A stretch of 64,000 nucleotides of DNA from positions 744,001 through 808,000 of the forward strand of contig NZ_LR746496.1 of NCBI RefSeq assembly GCF_902729405.1, written 5' to 3'. Both the position numbers and the translations under genes were made by a program. This document shows positions 43,318-54,800 of this stretch, in pieces; position 1 is the stretch's first letter, and each line of letters begins with the position of its first letter. The stretch comes from Acididesulfobacillus acetoxydans (GTDB lineage: Bacteria > Bacillota > Desulfitobacteriia > Desulfitobacteriales > Desulfitobacteriaceae). Below the pieces are notes generated by a model that was not told where the DNA came from, did not search any database, and saw only the letters and a list, made by a program, of their open reading frames with translations.

Positions 43318-43336
43318 ACCCCTTCATATCACAAGG

Positions 43337-43720
43337 TGCTTGCATCCGTCAGGCTTGCATCGGTTAGGACAGATAGTTGGTGAGAGTACATACATTTCCG
43401 GTCAACGGTTCCGCAAACGATGAGAAGCAGTTTAAGGAACTCTTTCGGCAGGGCGGAAGGCAACGGTCTGAGGAGCGGAAACGAGGGAGTTTCCGGGGGA
43501 GTCCCGTGTCACTAAGGTGGTACCATCAGCCGAAAAAACGGCTATGCGGTCGACACAAGGCCGATGGTCCGGAAAGCAGGGGTATTTTCCGCTTACTATG
43601 CAGGCGTAGCTCCTCTTACCGCAACTGTGCCACTGAAGGAGCACAAAAATGGCCGCCAGGTTGCGCGGTGGCACCGGGACCCGCTATTTCCAAAAACTTT
43701 TTAACGGCAAATAGTCACTT
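43337..43720 (+). other. Structured, gene-free block between sigH and tRNA-Thr (candidate RNA)
   Basis: No convincing gene. Hairpins seen: GTTCC/GGAAC around 43407-43443; GGAAAC-GAGGGA-GTTTCC; GTGTC/GACAC enclosing AGCCG-AAAAAA-CGGCT; CGGAAA/TTTCCG; GCTCCT/AGGAGC; GCCGCC/GGTGGC. The T-box-like motif GGTGGNACC occurs twice (AGGTGGTACC near 43515 and CGGTGGCACCG near 43665). A 9-nt direct repeat GCTTGCATC lies at its left end. Possibly decayed T-box leaders or another structured RNA; no terminator or specifier could be assigned. Confidence 0.4.
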
Positions 43721-43839
43721 TTCCGAGGCGGGGAGTCTGTTTAACACGGAACTTGATCTTGCGTGATGTTTCGGTATGTGGTAAACTATACAAGTGTCGC
43801 GGGTCGATGCAGAAAACCCGAATTTGCGGTTCATAGCAA

Positions 43840-43915
43840 GCCGATGTAGCTCAATTGGTAGAGCAGCTGATTTGTAATCAGCAGGTTGCGGGTTCGAGTC
43901 CCATCGTCGGCTCCA
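43840..43915 (+). tRNA. tRNA-Thr (UGU anticodon)
   Basis: 76 nt with encoded CCA. The acceptor stem GCCGATG pairs with CGTCGGC. The D-arm is AGCTCAATTGGTAGAGC, and the anticodon stem CTGAT/ATCAG holds loop anticodon TGT. The T-arm GGTTCGAGTCC is present, with a C-A mismatch in the T stem. The discriminator base is T rather than the usual A, so the 3' end may have been altered, for example by recombination. An integrase remnant lies just downstream, and tRNA-Thr here is a likely attachment site. Confidence 0.93.
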
Positions 43916-43927
43916 TAAAAAACTCAG

Positions 43928-43956
43928 ACACTGCAAGGGTTTGCGGTGTTTTTTTG
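43928..43956 (+). terminator. Terminator after tRNA-Thr
   Basis: ACACTGCAA / TTGCGGTGT with a short loop, followed by seven T. It is the intrinsic terminator of the tRNA transcript. Confidence 0.75.
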
Positions 43957-44032
43957 TTTGACCGATTGGGCTTAAAAAGAGTGATTTACTGCAACCGTAC
44001 TGCAACCCGGAAAAGAATCTGCCAAAAGAGGT

Positions 44033-44460
44033 TCAGGACTTACCTGGTTTACGCAGGTGTATATCCATTTTAGCTGCCGCCTGCTGCTTAGTTTTTTTCG
44101 TGACGTGTGTATATATGTTGGTTGTGCGGATGTCAGTATGTCCCAGAAGTTCCTGTATGACCCTGATGTCTTCTCCATCTTCGAGGAGCCTGGTCGCAAA
44201 CGTATGGCGCAACGAATAGAGCTTCACCGGGGGAATGCCACATTTCTTGAGACAAGCTTGGAAGGACCTGTAAAAGTTTCGATATTCGACACACCCGCCG
44301 GTTGCGGTAGCAAAAACATAATCATTATCTGTGTACTGATCCCCAGCCAAGGACTTCTCCTTGGCTTGTTTCACTCGGTGAAGTCTGAGTGCCACGGGAA
44401 GCCGTTTGGCTAAAGCTAAAGTTCGCTTGCTCTTTGGGGTTAAAGGCAACTCCTTTCTGC
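44033..44460 (-). pseudogene. Tyrosine recombinase (phage-type integrase), C-terminal fragment
   Basis: The last ~140 residues form an integrase catalytic half: [20 protein letters not shown], then [15 protein letters not shown] (HxxR), [14 protein letters not shown] with the catalytic Tyr. Upstream of about 44460 the frame no longer resembles an integrase, and the arm-binding, core-binding and first catalytic Arg regions are missing. The enzyme is therefore probably dead. It points towards tRNA-Thr, the normal arrangement for an element integrated there. The break coincides with the truncated start of the gene on the other strand, which suggests one deletion removed both ends. Confidence 0.85.
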
Positions 44461-44461
44461 C

Positions 44462-44869
44462 ATGCTCGATTCCGGCGTACAGCAGGGCTGGCTTGCGTCG
44501 CAGGTGGGAAACTGCATGGCGCAGATCCGGGAGCTGGTTAAAGTCTGCCGGGCCTTCCCCGATGAGGGTACGCGCATATCCTCGCTGAGTTGGTATCATC
44601 ACCGGACCGCGGCCAACTCTTCCGATCCGGCAAAGTACATCCAGGAGGCGGCCGATCAGGAACTGAGCACCCGGCAGATGCGTAAGATTATCCTGGAAGA
44701 CGAGGGCAGACAGGAAATCGTGCAGGAGGAGGACTCTGCTGAACGCAAGCAGGCAGAGAAAATACTCAAGACCGTAGAGGCGTTCTTGGCGAGGGGAGGT
44801 GAGGCCGCCGCATATCTTAAGCAGCAGCCCGCGGTCCTGATCCAATGCCAAGAAAGCGGAGGGAGGTGA
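44462..44869 (+). pseudogene. Probably 5'-truncated mobile-element protein with a helix-turn-helix-like start
   Basis: A 135-codon frame running from the integrase break to just before the YdjM-like gene. It begins with a partial helix-turn-helix-like segment ([20 protein letters not shown]) and continues [23 protein letters not shown] and [14 protein letters not shown], followed by a charged coiled region. The composition looks like real protein, and the style recalls DNA-binding proteins of clostridial mobile elements, but I cannot name the family. No ribosome site precedes the ATG at 44462, consistent with loss of the true 5' end. Confidence 0.5.
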
Positions 44870-44876
44870 TTTAATC

Positions 44877-45596
44877 GTGATGGGGAAAACACATGCCGCT
44901 GGAGCCTTGGCCGCCTGGTCCCTGCTCCACCCGGCGATAACCAGACAAGCGTTTGCAACAGCGCAGAATTTTGAGGTACTGGCCGTCAGCCTGGGGGCTG
45001 CGGTCCTGGGAGGACTCCTGCCGGATATCGACCGGCCGGGAAGTACGATTGACAGGGATCTCTTGGGGCGGCTTGGCAGCTCACGGGCAGGAGCTATGCT
45101 GAGTGGCTTGTTACTCCTGGCAGTCAGTGCCTTTTTGCGTATACCGACGCTGGTGCGGACTGTTTTTAGCGCACAGGTAATGCGAATTATGGTTCTGCGC
45201 TACGCCGGCGTCCTGAGCCTTGCCACAGGTCTGCTCGGGGCCGTGCTGGTCATTGTCTCCTCTCTCAAGCATCGGGGAATCACGCATACCTTGCTCGGCA
45301 TGGGCCTTTTCCTCTGGGGTGCAGACACACTCCTTGGGTTTTCTCATTTCCTGATTCCATGGCGCGTTCCGTTGCTCATGGTGTTTGGAGCCGGGTATTT
45401 GAGCCATTTACTTCTTGATCTCATTGCGGATGGAGTGCCGCTGTTGTATCCGGTTTGGAAAAAGCGGATTCGCTTGCCGGTGTCGGTTAAGACCGGCAGT
45501 TTCTGGGATGTCGTGGTGGTCCGGCTGGGCCTAGTGGCCTGGCTGGTATATGCCGAAGGACTGCCGCTAATACACACGTTGGGAATTTCACTTTAG
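44877..45596 (+). CDS. YdjM-like membrane-bound metal-dependent hydrolase (DUF457)
   Basis: 239 residues from GTG 44877 (ATG 44880 also possible), with GGAGGTGAT upstream. YdjM/DUF457 features: N-terminal [12 protein letters not shown], the metal-binding [24 protein letters not shown] and [17 protein letters not shown], set among about five membrane helices. These proteins are predicted membrane hydrolases; the E. coli member is SOS-induced. Its substrate is unknown. It belongs to the region after tRNA-Thr, so it may have arrived with the element. Confidence 0.88.
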   Translation: MMGKTHAAGALAAWSLLHPAITRQAFATAQNFEVLAVSLGAAVLGGLLPDIDRPGSTIDRDLLGRLGSSRAGAMLSGLLLLAVSAFLRIPTLVRTVFSAQVMRIMVLRYAGVLSLATGLLGAVLVIVSSLKHRGITHTLLGMGLFLWGADTLLGFSHFLIPWRVPLLMVFGAGYLSHLLLDLIADGVPLLYPVWKKRIRLPVSVKTGSFWDVVVVRLGLVAWLVYAEGLPLIHTLGISL

Positions 45597-46057
45597 CAAA
45601 GTCTCATAGGTTCAGCTTCTCAATATTTCTTCTGTTAAGGATAAGGAAACGAAGATCCTCCAATTTAATAGTGTCGAATTGCACTATTTCCACATTGTGA
45701 TCCATAGCCCAGTATGATCTCGCGTTATTTTAAATTCTAAAAATATGCTAAAGTTCTTTTTCCATAAACATATACGGTACTTAGGATTACGATAACGATT
45801 CGTGCAAAAAGTGCAATAACAATAAACTTCTTATTCGAAACCCCCTTATAAGTGAAGCGAAACAGAGTACAGAAGGGCTCGGTTTGCTCGGGGATATGGA
45901 CATGCTCGGTATCGCCGGTGACGGTACTCCTGTCATCACCGCAGTCTTGTCATTGGGGTCCCGCTAACATTTTAACCAAAATACGCGAAGACATATTCTG
46001 GAGGCAAAAAGCCGGTTTCCTTTACTCTAAGGAGAAATCGGCTTTCGATTACTTATA
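45597..46057. other. AT-rich intergenic region, no gene recognised
   Basis: 460 bp, clearly richer in A/T than its surroundings, between the YdjM-like gene and the convergent surface-protein operon. I see no conserved frame, RNA gene or strong promoter. The composition change fits acquired DNA. Confidence 0.5.
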
Positions 46058-46099
46058 TGGGGTATTACCAGCGAAGTGCACTTCGCTGGTAATACCCCA
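46058..46099. repeat. Perfect 42-bp palindrome without spacer
   Basis: The arm TGGGGTATTACCAGCGAAGTG is followed directly by its exact complement, centre between 46078 and 46079. It begins 12 bp after the stop codon of the 908-residue surface protein. There is no T-run on its transcript side. It could serve as a terminator or mRNA 3' stabiliser, form a cruciform, or be the trace of an inverted duplication. Confidence 0.9.
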
Positions 46100-46110
46100 A
46101 TCTATACTTT

Positions 46111-48837
46111 TTACTGCCCTATCAACTGTTGCAGTTGCTGCTCAATATCTTTGCTAACTACAGCCTCTCCACCGAATATAGTCGCTCCAGTTAGGTTTTT
46201 GCCCTTCAAATAATTCATGACCTGATCGGACAAGCTGTCGTCCGCCAGAATAATCGGGGCATTGTGATTGGCCGCATAGACACTTCCGGCCAGGGCGTCC
46301 GGGAAGTTATCGCCGGTGGCCACACAAACATTTTGGCCGCTTAAGTTGAAGTATTGAGCCACCGCCAGAGAAGTGGCATACCGGTCAGCTCCTCCGATCC
46401 TCATGATATTCCCTTGGTCTAAACCGGTGAGCTGGGCAACCTGACTTTCTACTGTTGCGCTGATGGCGCCTTCTCCTCCGATGATATAGACTTTGGATGG
46501 CTTGATGGAGGCAATTTCCTGGCTGACGCTGTCGCTGATTCCATCTTTTTGGACTAGGAGGATAGGAAGCTGCATTTGCGCCGCAATACTGCTGATAGAT
46601 AAGGCATCCGGATAGTTTTCACCATTGACCAGCACAATGGGTGTTCCGCTCCCGACTCCCAATTGGCCGGCTATTTTGACAGAAGTTTCATATCTGTCGG
46701 CTCCGCCTAATCTGGTTATTTTCGGGAAACCGTCCGCTGTTACTTTTGCTTCCATGGCACTGCTGACTACTCCCGTACCTCCCAATATATAGACTGTTCC
46801 TGACGGATTCATATTGTCCTTCATATAGGCCAATACCTTTTCCTGATCCGCATCTGAGCTTCCAACCAGCAGTATCGGCGCCTGAAGCTGATAGGCCAGG
46901 ACACTTCCTGTTAAGGCATCGGGATAGTTGCCGGCCGTAGCCAGGATGACGTTGGCAATCTTACCGGTGTATTCCGCTTGGGCGATAGCCAACGCTGTAT
47001 CGACTCGGCTCTGACCCGCCAGTCTGGTGACTCCGGAGATGGTTGGACTCATCTTGAAATCCCAGTGGACGATTTCCTGTTCCACAGAAATTGTCGGACT
47101 GGTATATTGCTCATAACCAACCTTGGTGGCTACTATATAGTAATCTGAATTGGGAAATGCCAGGAAGCTATAGGCTCCTGCCGTATCACTGACCTGAGGA
47201 TTCTGATTATTGTCAGGCTTAAATCCAGTGATGATTGGAAGTGCTGCGACCGTGTCCGGAGTTTTCCCTGCTGCCCTATTCCTTTCCGTATCGGCATAAT
47301 ACAAGGTGATATTCGCTCCGGCGACAGGCTTGCCGGTAGCTTCATCGGTAACTAAACCGTATGGGTCAATTAAGGTTGTCGTGAGAGTCGCATTGCCGCT
47401 GCTGTCAATTTTAACCTCCATCGTTCCAAGGGTGATCTTTTGGCTGTTGCCTAAGTCATAAGTAATATCAAACTTATTGTCTGTTCCTTTCGCCAGGCCC
47501 GCCACTTGGATTGTCCCGTCAGCGGAAACTATCACAGGCGTTCCTGCGGCACCGGCAATGGCCACTTGAGAAAGATCGCTTAAGGGACTCGGATTGCCGC
47601 CAGATTGTTTCACCAATAAAGCTTTTGCCGCATTCATGGAGATCGTATCACTACCATGACTATCAGCAGTAACAGTGGCCGGTATATTGGAGATCTTGGC
47701 ACCGGTCGTGCTGTCAATGACACTGCCGGTAACTGTTGCAGATATAGGTGATGGGGCATAACCGCCGCCTCCGCCACCGGAGGGTGGAGGCGGGCTCGCC
47801 GCAAAGCCGGCCACCAAAGTCCTGTCAGCCGTACCCATGGGGAAGGTATATGTGGCACTGGTGCTGGCCTGTATCCCGCCCTCTGTCCAGTTGATGAAGG
47901 TGTAACCGCTGTTGGGCGTGGCCGTCACTGTCACCGAAGCGCCTTCAGCATACGTGCCCCCGCCGGAAACCATTCCGCCTGCCTGTGGATTGGCCGAGAC
48001 GCTGACAGTGTAGGTGACAGGCGGATTCGCCGTCCACTGGGCGTACAGCGTGACATTGGCGACTCCCATCGTCAGGGTTGCCCCGGCCGCGTAGCTCGTT
48101 CCGCTTCCGTCCGCCGCGGTGTTCCACCCGGTGAAGGTATAGCCGTTCTTGGTAAGAGACAGGTTCCCAATATTGCCCAATACGATTGCCGTTGCGCCTT
48201 GGGCATAACTATTGCTGTCGATCGGCACACTTCCTCCGGTCGAGCCGTTGCCGTCATAAGTCACGTTATAGGTCGGAATTGCCGCAAAGTTGGCTACCAG
48301 AGTTCTGTCAACCTCACCCATGGGGAAGGTGAATGCCGCACTGGTGCTGATCTGTGCAGCGTTTTCGGTCCAGTTGATAAAATTGTAGCCGCTGTAAACG
48401 GAAGCTGTCACCGTTACCGTCGCACCCAAGGGATAAGTACCGCCGCCGGAAACCGTTCCGCCCGCCGGCGGATTGGCCGAGACGCTGACAGTGTAGGCAA
48501 CCGTCCACTGGGCGTACAGGGTGACATTGGCAGCTCCCATCGTTAGGGGTGCCCCGGCCGCATAGCTCGTTCCGCTTCCGTTCGCCGCGGTGTTCCACCC
48601 GGCAAAGGTATACCCTGTCTGGGTCAGGTTGCCGGTATTGCCCAATACGGTTGCCGTTGCGCCTAGGGCATAGGTATTGCTGTCGATCGGCACGCTTCCT
48701 CCGGTCGAGCCGTTGCCGTCATAGATGACATCCCCTGAACTGCCCACTTTTGCCGCTGCCGGTATAGCGTTAAAAATAGAACCAAGTATCAAGACAAGGG
48801 CAAGAATGACATGGAATATCCTGTTTTTGTCACTCAT
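46111..48837 (-). CDS. Cell-wall-binding surface protein with InlB-type repeats
   Basis: 908 residues. Signal peptide (VILALVLILGSIFNAIPAAA), then alternating InlB/Listeria-Bacteroides repeats (YTFAGWNTAANGSGTSYAAGA, LYAQW) and divergent InlB-type repeats (NPPAGGTVSGGGTYPLGATVTV), a Gly/Pro hinge, a beta-sandwich module with a carboxypeptidase-regulatory-like segment (LVTDEATGKPVAGANITLYY), and three C-terminal cell-wall-binding repeats of the CWB2 type (RLAGQSRVDTALAIAQ, RLGGADRYETSVKIAG, RIGGADRYATSLAVAQ). CWB2 repeats hold S-layer proteins on a wall polymer. Its ATG overlaps the stop of the giant gene upstream (ATGA), so the two are translated together. Paralogue of the giant protein's C-terminus. 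Confidence 0.92.
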   Translation of the reverse strand: MSDKNRIFHVILALVLILGSIFNAIPAAAKVGSSGDVIYDGNGSTGGSVPIDSNTYALGATATVLGNTGNLTQTGYTFAGWNTAANGSGTSYAAGAPLTMGAANVTLYAQWTVAYTVSVSANPPAGGTVSGGGTYPLGATVTVTASVYSGYNFINWTENAAQISTSAAFTFPMGEVDRTLVANFAAIPTYNVTYDGNGSTGGSVPIDSNSYAQGATAIVLGNIGNLSLTKNGYTFTGWNTAADGSGTSYAAGATLTMGVANVTLYAQWTANPPVTYTVSVSANPQAGGMVSGGGTYAEGASVTVTATPNSGYTFINWTEGGIQASTSATYTFPMGTADRTLVAGFAASPPPPSGGGGGGYAPSPISATVTGSVIDSTTGAKISNIPATVTADSHGSDTISMNAAKALLVKQSGGNPSPLSDLSQVAIAGAAGTPVIVSADGTIQVAGLAKGTDNKFDITYDLGNSQKITLGTMEVKIDSSGNATLTTTLIDPYGLVTDEATGKPVAGANITLYYADTERNRAAGKTPDTVAALPIITGFKPDNNQNPQVSDTAGAYSFLAFPNSDYYIVATKVGYEQYTSPTISVEQEIVHWDFKMSPTISGVTRLAGQSRVDTALAIAQAEYTGKIANVILATAGNYPDALTGSVLAYQLQAPILLVGSSDADQEKVLAYMKDNMNPSGTVYILGGTGVVSSAMEAKVTADGFPKITRLGGADRYETSVKIAGQLGVGSGTPIVLVNGENYPDALSISSIAAQMQLPILLVQKDGISDSVSQEIASIKPSKVYIIGGEGAISATVESQVAQLTGLDQGNIMRIGGADRYATSLAVAQYFNLSGQNVCVATGDNFPDALAGSVYAANHNAPIILADDSLSDQVMNYLKGKNLTGATIFGGEAVVSKDIEQQLQQLIGQ

Positions 48838-51800
48838 TTAGGGTTCCCACCTTTCTTTATCAACTGTTGCAGTTGCTGCTCAATATCTTTGCTAACTACA
48901 GCCTCCCCGCCAAATATAGCCGCTCCGGTCAGTTTTCTCGTCTTTAGATAGGTAATTGCCTGATCCGTCAAACTGCTGCCGACTAAAATAATCGGGGCAT
49001 TGTGATTGGCCGCATAGACGCTTCCGGCCAGGGCGTCCGGGAAGTTGCCGCCGGTGGCGATGCAGACATTTTGGCCGGTTAAGTTGAAGTATTGGGCCAC
49101 AGCGAGGGAAGTGGCATAGCGATCGGTTCCCCCGATCCGTACGATGTTCGTCTGCGCCAAGCCGGTGAGTTGAGCCACTTGGTTTTCCACAGCTGCGCTG
49201 ATAACCCCTTCTCCTCCGATGATGTAGACTTTGCCAGGTTTGATGGCGCTGATTTCCTGCCTGACACTGTTACTGATTCTGTCCCTTTGGACCAGCAGGA
49301 TGGGAAGCTGCATTTGGGCCGCCACACTGCTGACAGACAGAGCGTCGGGATAGTTTTCACCGCTGACCAGCACCAGCGGGGTTCCGGCCTTGACCGCCAA
49401 TTGATCCGCTATTTCGGCCGAAGTTTGATAGCGGTCCGCTCCGGCAATTCTAATGATATGGCTAAAACCGCTCGCGGCCACTTGGCTTTCCATGGCGCTG
49501 CCGACCGCAGCCGTGCCTCCCATGATATAAACGGTTCCCGCCGGGTCCAGGCTGGACTTCAGGTAGCCCAAGACCTTTGCCTGGTCGGCAGCCGAACTTC
49601 CAACCAGCAGAATGGGTGCATTCACTTTGTAAGCAAGGACACTTCCGGTCAAGGCATCCGGATAATTGTCGGCTGTAGCCAGGACGGCATTGGCGATCTT
49701 GCCCGGGTATTCCGCTTGGGCAATGGCCAAGGCGGTATCGACTCGGCTCCGGCCCGCCAGTCTGGTGACTCCGGAGAGGGTCGGACTCATTTTAAAGTCC
49801 CAATGGACAATTTCCTGTTCCACGGAAATAGTCGGACTTGTGTATTGAGCATACCCGTCCTTGGTGGCGATGATGTAGTAATCCGTGGTCGGGAAGACCA
49901 TGAAGCCATAGGCTCCGCTGCTGTCACTGGTCTGGGGATCCTGGTTATTGTTAGGCTTAAAGCCGGCGATGCCGGGCAGTGCGACGACGGTATCCGCAGT
50001 TTTTCCTGCAGCCTTATTTCTCCCGGTATCGGCATAGTACAAGGTGACATTGACTCCCGCCAAAGCCTTGCCGGTCCTGGCATCCGTGATGATGCCATAG
50101 GGGTCAATTAACACAACAGATAAGGTGACATTTCCGCTGCTGTCAATTTTAATCTGCATGGTGGCAATCGTAATCTTTTGCCCATGGCCCAAATCACAAG
50201 TGATATTAAAGTTATTGTCGGTTCCCTTGGCCAGGTCCGCCATTTGGATTGTCCCGTCAGAGAAAATTGGGACAGGCGTTCCTGTGGCGCAGGTTATAGC
50301 CACATGAGAGAGATCGCTTAACGGACTTATGGTTCCGTCCGGCTGTTTAAGCACCGCGAGTTGTCCGGCACTCATGGAAACTGTATCATTGTCGTTGCTG
50401 CCGGTCGTTACGGTAGCGGTTACACTGGAAACCTTCGCGCCTGTCGTACCGTCTGTGACGTTGCCGGTCACTGTTGTCGGTGTGGGGGATGGGGTATTCG
50501 CGCTACCTCCGCCGCCTCCCGAAAATCTCGGGGCCATGACGGTAAATCCAAGCGGATTGCTCGCGACACCATAGACAGTGGCCGTAACCGTGCCGGAACC
50601 GGCGGCCAGCGGAGTCAATAAACTGCCTGTCAAGCCGGCATAAGCATTTCCTGAAGCCAGATTCCATTGTACGGTCTGACCGCTCAGACTAAAAGGAGCA
50701 CCGTATTGGTCAGTTCCGTTCAGACTAAGATTATTGAGATCATAGACTGCTTGCCCGACTGTGAGGTCAGGAATGCTGCCACTTAAGGTAAGAACGGTGA
50801 GAGTGGGAGCAGGCGGTATGGCTTCAAACTGGGCCGAGACCGTGACGTTGGCCGCCGGCATGGTGAAGCTCGTGCCGCTGATCAGGTGATCCGTTGTCCC
50901 GTCGTTATACTGCAAAGTTCCGGCTTTTAGCTGCATCCCGGCATCCGGGGTTATCGTCAGGTTGATGGCTGTCCCTTCCGCTGCCGTGCTCGGGCTGGCT
51001 GTGATGCTCCCGTCCGTCAGGCTGGCGATGCTTACCGTATATATGGTGGGCGGGATAACACTCAGGGTAAGGTTCACGCCCGAGGTTGTCGTATTGGCTG
51101 TTACGTTTACATTAGTTGCGTTGGCACCGGTGTAGCCTGTCAGATTGGCAGTCACAGTGTAGCCTGTTCCCGCAGGTACGTTGAGGATAGCGTAGCTTCC
51201 ATCGCCGGCCGTTGTGGCTGAATAGACACTGCCGCTCACCGTCAGGCTCACCGTCGCTCCGGCCAGCGGATTCGTTCCGTCGCTTACCGTCCCGCTGATG
51301 GTTCCTGTGGTGATGACAGGCGGGATAGCCGCAAAGTTCGCCGCCAAGGTCCGGTCTGCCGTGCCCAGGGTAAAGGTATAGGCTGCAATGGTACTCACTG
51401 CACTGCCGTTTTCCGTCCAGTTGACGAAGTTATAACCGCTGTTGGGCGTGGCCATCACCGTCACCGAAGCGCCTTCGGCATACGTACCCCCGCCGGAAAC
51501 CGTTCCGCCTGCCGGCGGATTGGATGAGACGCTGACGGTGTGGGTAAGAGGCGGATTCGCCGTCCACTGGGCGTACATCGTGACATTGGCACTCCCCATC
51601 GTTAGGGTTGCTCCCGCTGCGTAGCTCGTTCCGATTCCGTCTGCTGCGGTGTTCCATCCCGCGAAGGTGCTGCCTGTCTTGACTAGGCTGCCAGTGTTAC
51701 CAAGGACGGTAATCGCTGCACCTGTTGTGTAATTATTACTGTCGGTGGGTACACTTCCTCCGCTACTGCCGTTGCCGCTATAAGTTACGGTGTACGTCGG

Positions 51801-54800
51801 AATTGCCGCAAAGTTGGCCACCAGAGTTCTGTCAGCCGTACCCATGGTGAAGACGAATGCTGCACTGGTGCTCACTTGGCTGCCGCCCTCCGTCCAGTTG
51901 ACGAAGGTATAGCCGCTGTACACGGAGGCCGTCACTGTCACAGACGCTCCTTCGGCATAGGTGCCCCCGCCGCTGACTGTGCCATCCACCGCAGGATTGG
52001 CCGATACCGCTACGGTGTGGGTGACCGTATCGATCAGGCAGGTAACCGACCAATTCTGGGACGAGTTGTCCGGGGCTGTTACCGTATAGATCACCGGATT
52101 GCTGAAATCCTCCGCCGTTCCGGACGTTGGAGACACGGCAGCATTGGCTGAGACGGTTATACTCGGATTCAACGCGCTCACGTCGGTTCCATAGGGCATG
52201 TGGAAGATTACGGCATGGTTAATTAAATCTATGGTTGATGATCCCACCTGGCCCGCTACGCTAAAGGCGGTGATGTCTTTGGCAGTGCTTAAATACGTGA
52301 ATTGGTCACCCGGACCGGCGGCACTCGTTCCTCCCGGAGCTGTCACGGTCACGTCCACCGTGCCGCTTCCCGCCGGTGCAGTAGCAGTTATTGAGGTATC
52401 GCTGTTGACAGCAAAGCTCGCTGCGGCCACGCTGCCAAAGTCTACCCCTGTCGCCCCTGTAAAATCGCTGCCGGTAATATTCACGACCGAACCTCCATTT
52501 ACTGACCCGGTGGCCGGGCTGACCCCGGTCACAACAGGATAAACTGCTGCCAACTGCTCGATCTGAGCTGAAGACAGAGCCGTTGCGTAGAGACGGACGT
52601 CATCAATCAAGCCTGGAAAATACGTTGCTGTAGAAGTAGCATTGGTAGCATATCCGATGAGCATCTTGTCACTGGATGCCGGGGCTTTGGGAATACCACT
52701 AACCGTGGCAACCGGATTTGCGTTCAAATAAACGGTCCAGTTTTCCGTCCCGCTGGCAGGCACACCCACAAGCCCTACTTGTTGCCAGGTGTTGGGGGTC
52801 AGGTGTACAGTCGTATCAAGCCAGGCTATACCTCCTAAGAGAACCTCAAGATTGCCGTTGCTGTCTACAAAGAGACCATAACCATCGGCGCCGGGGTTGC
52901 CGTTATAAACAATAGGTTGATAGTTACTGGCAGTTTTCCCGTTCCACTTCACCCAGGCCGAGATGCTGACGTTGGCCGTAGCAGCGGTGGGAATAGGCGC
53001 TGTAAACGAACTGTTGCCACCGCTGAAATCCAGAGAAGCGCCAATCTGGTCGACTGAAGATGGACAGTCAGTACTCCATACTGAATTAGTCAGCGTACCA
53101 TTGTAGCCGTAGCCGGACGAATCGGCTGCCGTGGTCCCCGAACCCTCGCCGAGCTTCCACCAGCCAACCAGCTCGTTGGTGGAATAGGTGAACCGGTCAG
53201 CGGAGACGGCGGCGCTTGTCCCGCCCGGCGTGGTCACGGTCACGTCCACCGTACCGTCCGCGTGCGCCGGTGAGACGGCCGTGATCGAGGCGTCGCTGTT
53301 GACGGTGAAGCTCGCGGCCGCCGTGCCGCCGAAGCTGACGCCGGTTGTCCCGGTAAAGCTGCTGCCGGTGATTGTCACCACCGTGCCGCCGGCTGCCGGC
53401 CCGACGGACGGGCTGACGCCGGTTATCGAGGGGACCTGGACATAGATAAAGCGGTCGGCAGCGACTGCGGCGCTGGTTCCGCCCAGTGCGGTGGTTACCG
53501 TCACGTCCACCGTCCCGGTTGCATGAGCCGGAGAGATAGCCGTGATCGAGGTGTCGCTGTTGACGGTGAAGCTGGTGGCCGCCGTGCCGCCGAAGCTGAC
53601 GCCGGTCGCTCCGGTGAAGCCGCTGCCGGTGATGGTCATCGTTGTTCCGCCGACTGTGGAGCCGCTGGTTGGGCTGACGCCGGTCACCACCGGGAAGGTC
53701 GCCGCCAGTTGCTGCACCTGTGCCGCGGTCAGAGCAGTGGTGTAGATGCGGACGTTGTCGATCCGGCCTGGGAATTTCCACATGGTATTCTGAACGGTTA
53801 AGTATCCGATGTACATATAGCCGGTGGGCGTGGCAGGAGTGGTGTTCACCTGCCCCACCTGAGTGCCGTTCAGGTAAACGGTCCATTTCCCCGAGCCATC
53901 CTCTACCGCCGCCACATGCTGCCAAGTATTGGGGGTGAGTTTTGTTGCTGTGGCCAACCAGGCACCTCCGCTGATAACTTCCAGATAGCCTAGGTTGGTC
54001 AAAGCAAGGCCATAACCGTTTCCTGCATCGAGGGTGCCGTTATAGGCGATGGGCTGATGTATACTCCCATCGCCCCAGGTAGTCCCATCCCACTTGACCC
54101 AGGCCGAGATGCTGACGTCGCCGGTGTTAGTGGTGGGGATGGGCGCCGTAAATGAACTGTCACCGCCGCTGAAATCCACGCAGCCACCGACCCGGTCGAT
54201 TGAATTCGGATAATCATTATCAACCCACCACGGTGGGCTGCCGACATCTAACGGACTGGTTACCGTGCCATGGTGGCCGTAGCCGGACCAATCGACTGCC
54301 GTCGTCCCTGAACCCTCGCCGAGCTTCCACCAGCCAGCCAGCTCATTGGTGGAATAGGTAAATATAGTGCCTAAGCCCCCGGTGCTCGTCCCGTATGCGT
54401 TGGTCACCGTCACTTCCGCCGTACCGGTCGCATGCGCCGGGGCAGTAGCCGTAATCGAGGTGTCGCTGTTGACGGTGAAGCTGGTTGCCGACGTACCGCC
54501 GAAGCTGACCCCGGTTGCCCCGGTGAAGTTGTATCCGGTGATGGTCACCGTTGTGCCGCCGCTCACTTTTCCGCTGGCGGGCGTGATACCGGTCACCACC
54601 GGCACCGGGACGTAGGTGAACCTGTCACCGGGGCCGGTGACGCTCGTCCCGTTCTGGGTGGTCACGGTCACGTCCACCGCGCCGCTCCCCGCCGGCGAGA
54701 CAGCCGTAATCGAGGTGTCGCTGTTGACGGTGAAGCTGGCTGCCGGTGTGCCCCCGAAGCTGACCCCGGTTGCCCCGGTGAAGTTGTATCCGGTGATGGT

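Noticed and set aside
43540-43680. Possible cobalamin riboswitch (GCAACTGT and GCCACTG words)
   Set aside because: Only two short words fit. The other conserved segments of a B12 riboswitch and a B12-related downstream gene are missing.
43377-43766. 129-codon open frame between sigH and tRNA-Thr
   Set aside because: It has no ribosome site, its composition is Arg/Ser-rich and irregular, and it covers a run of RNA hairpins. It is more like translated structured RNA than protein.
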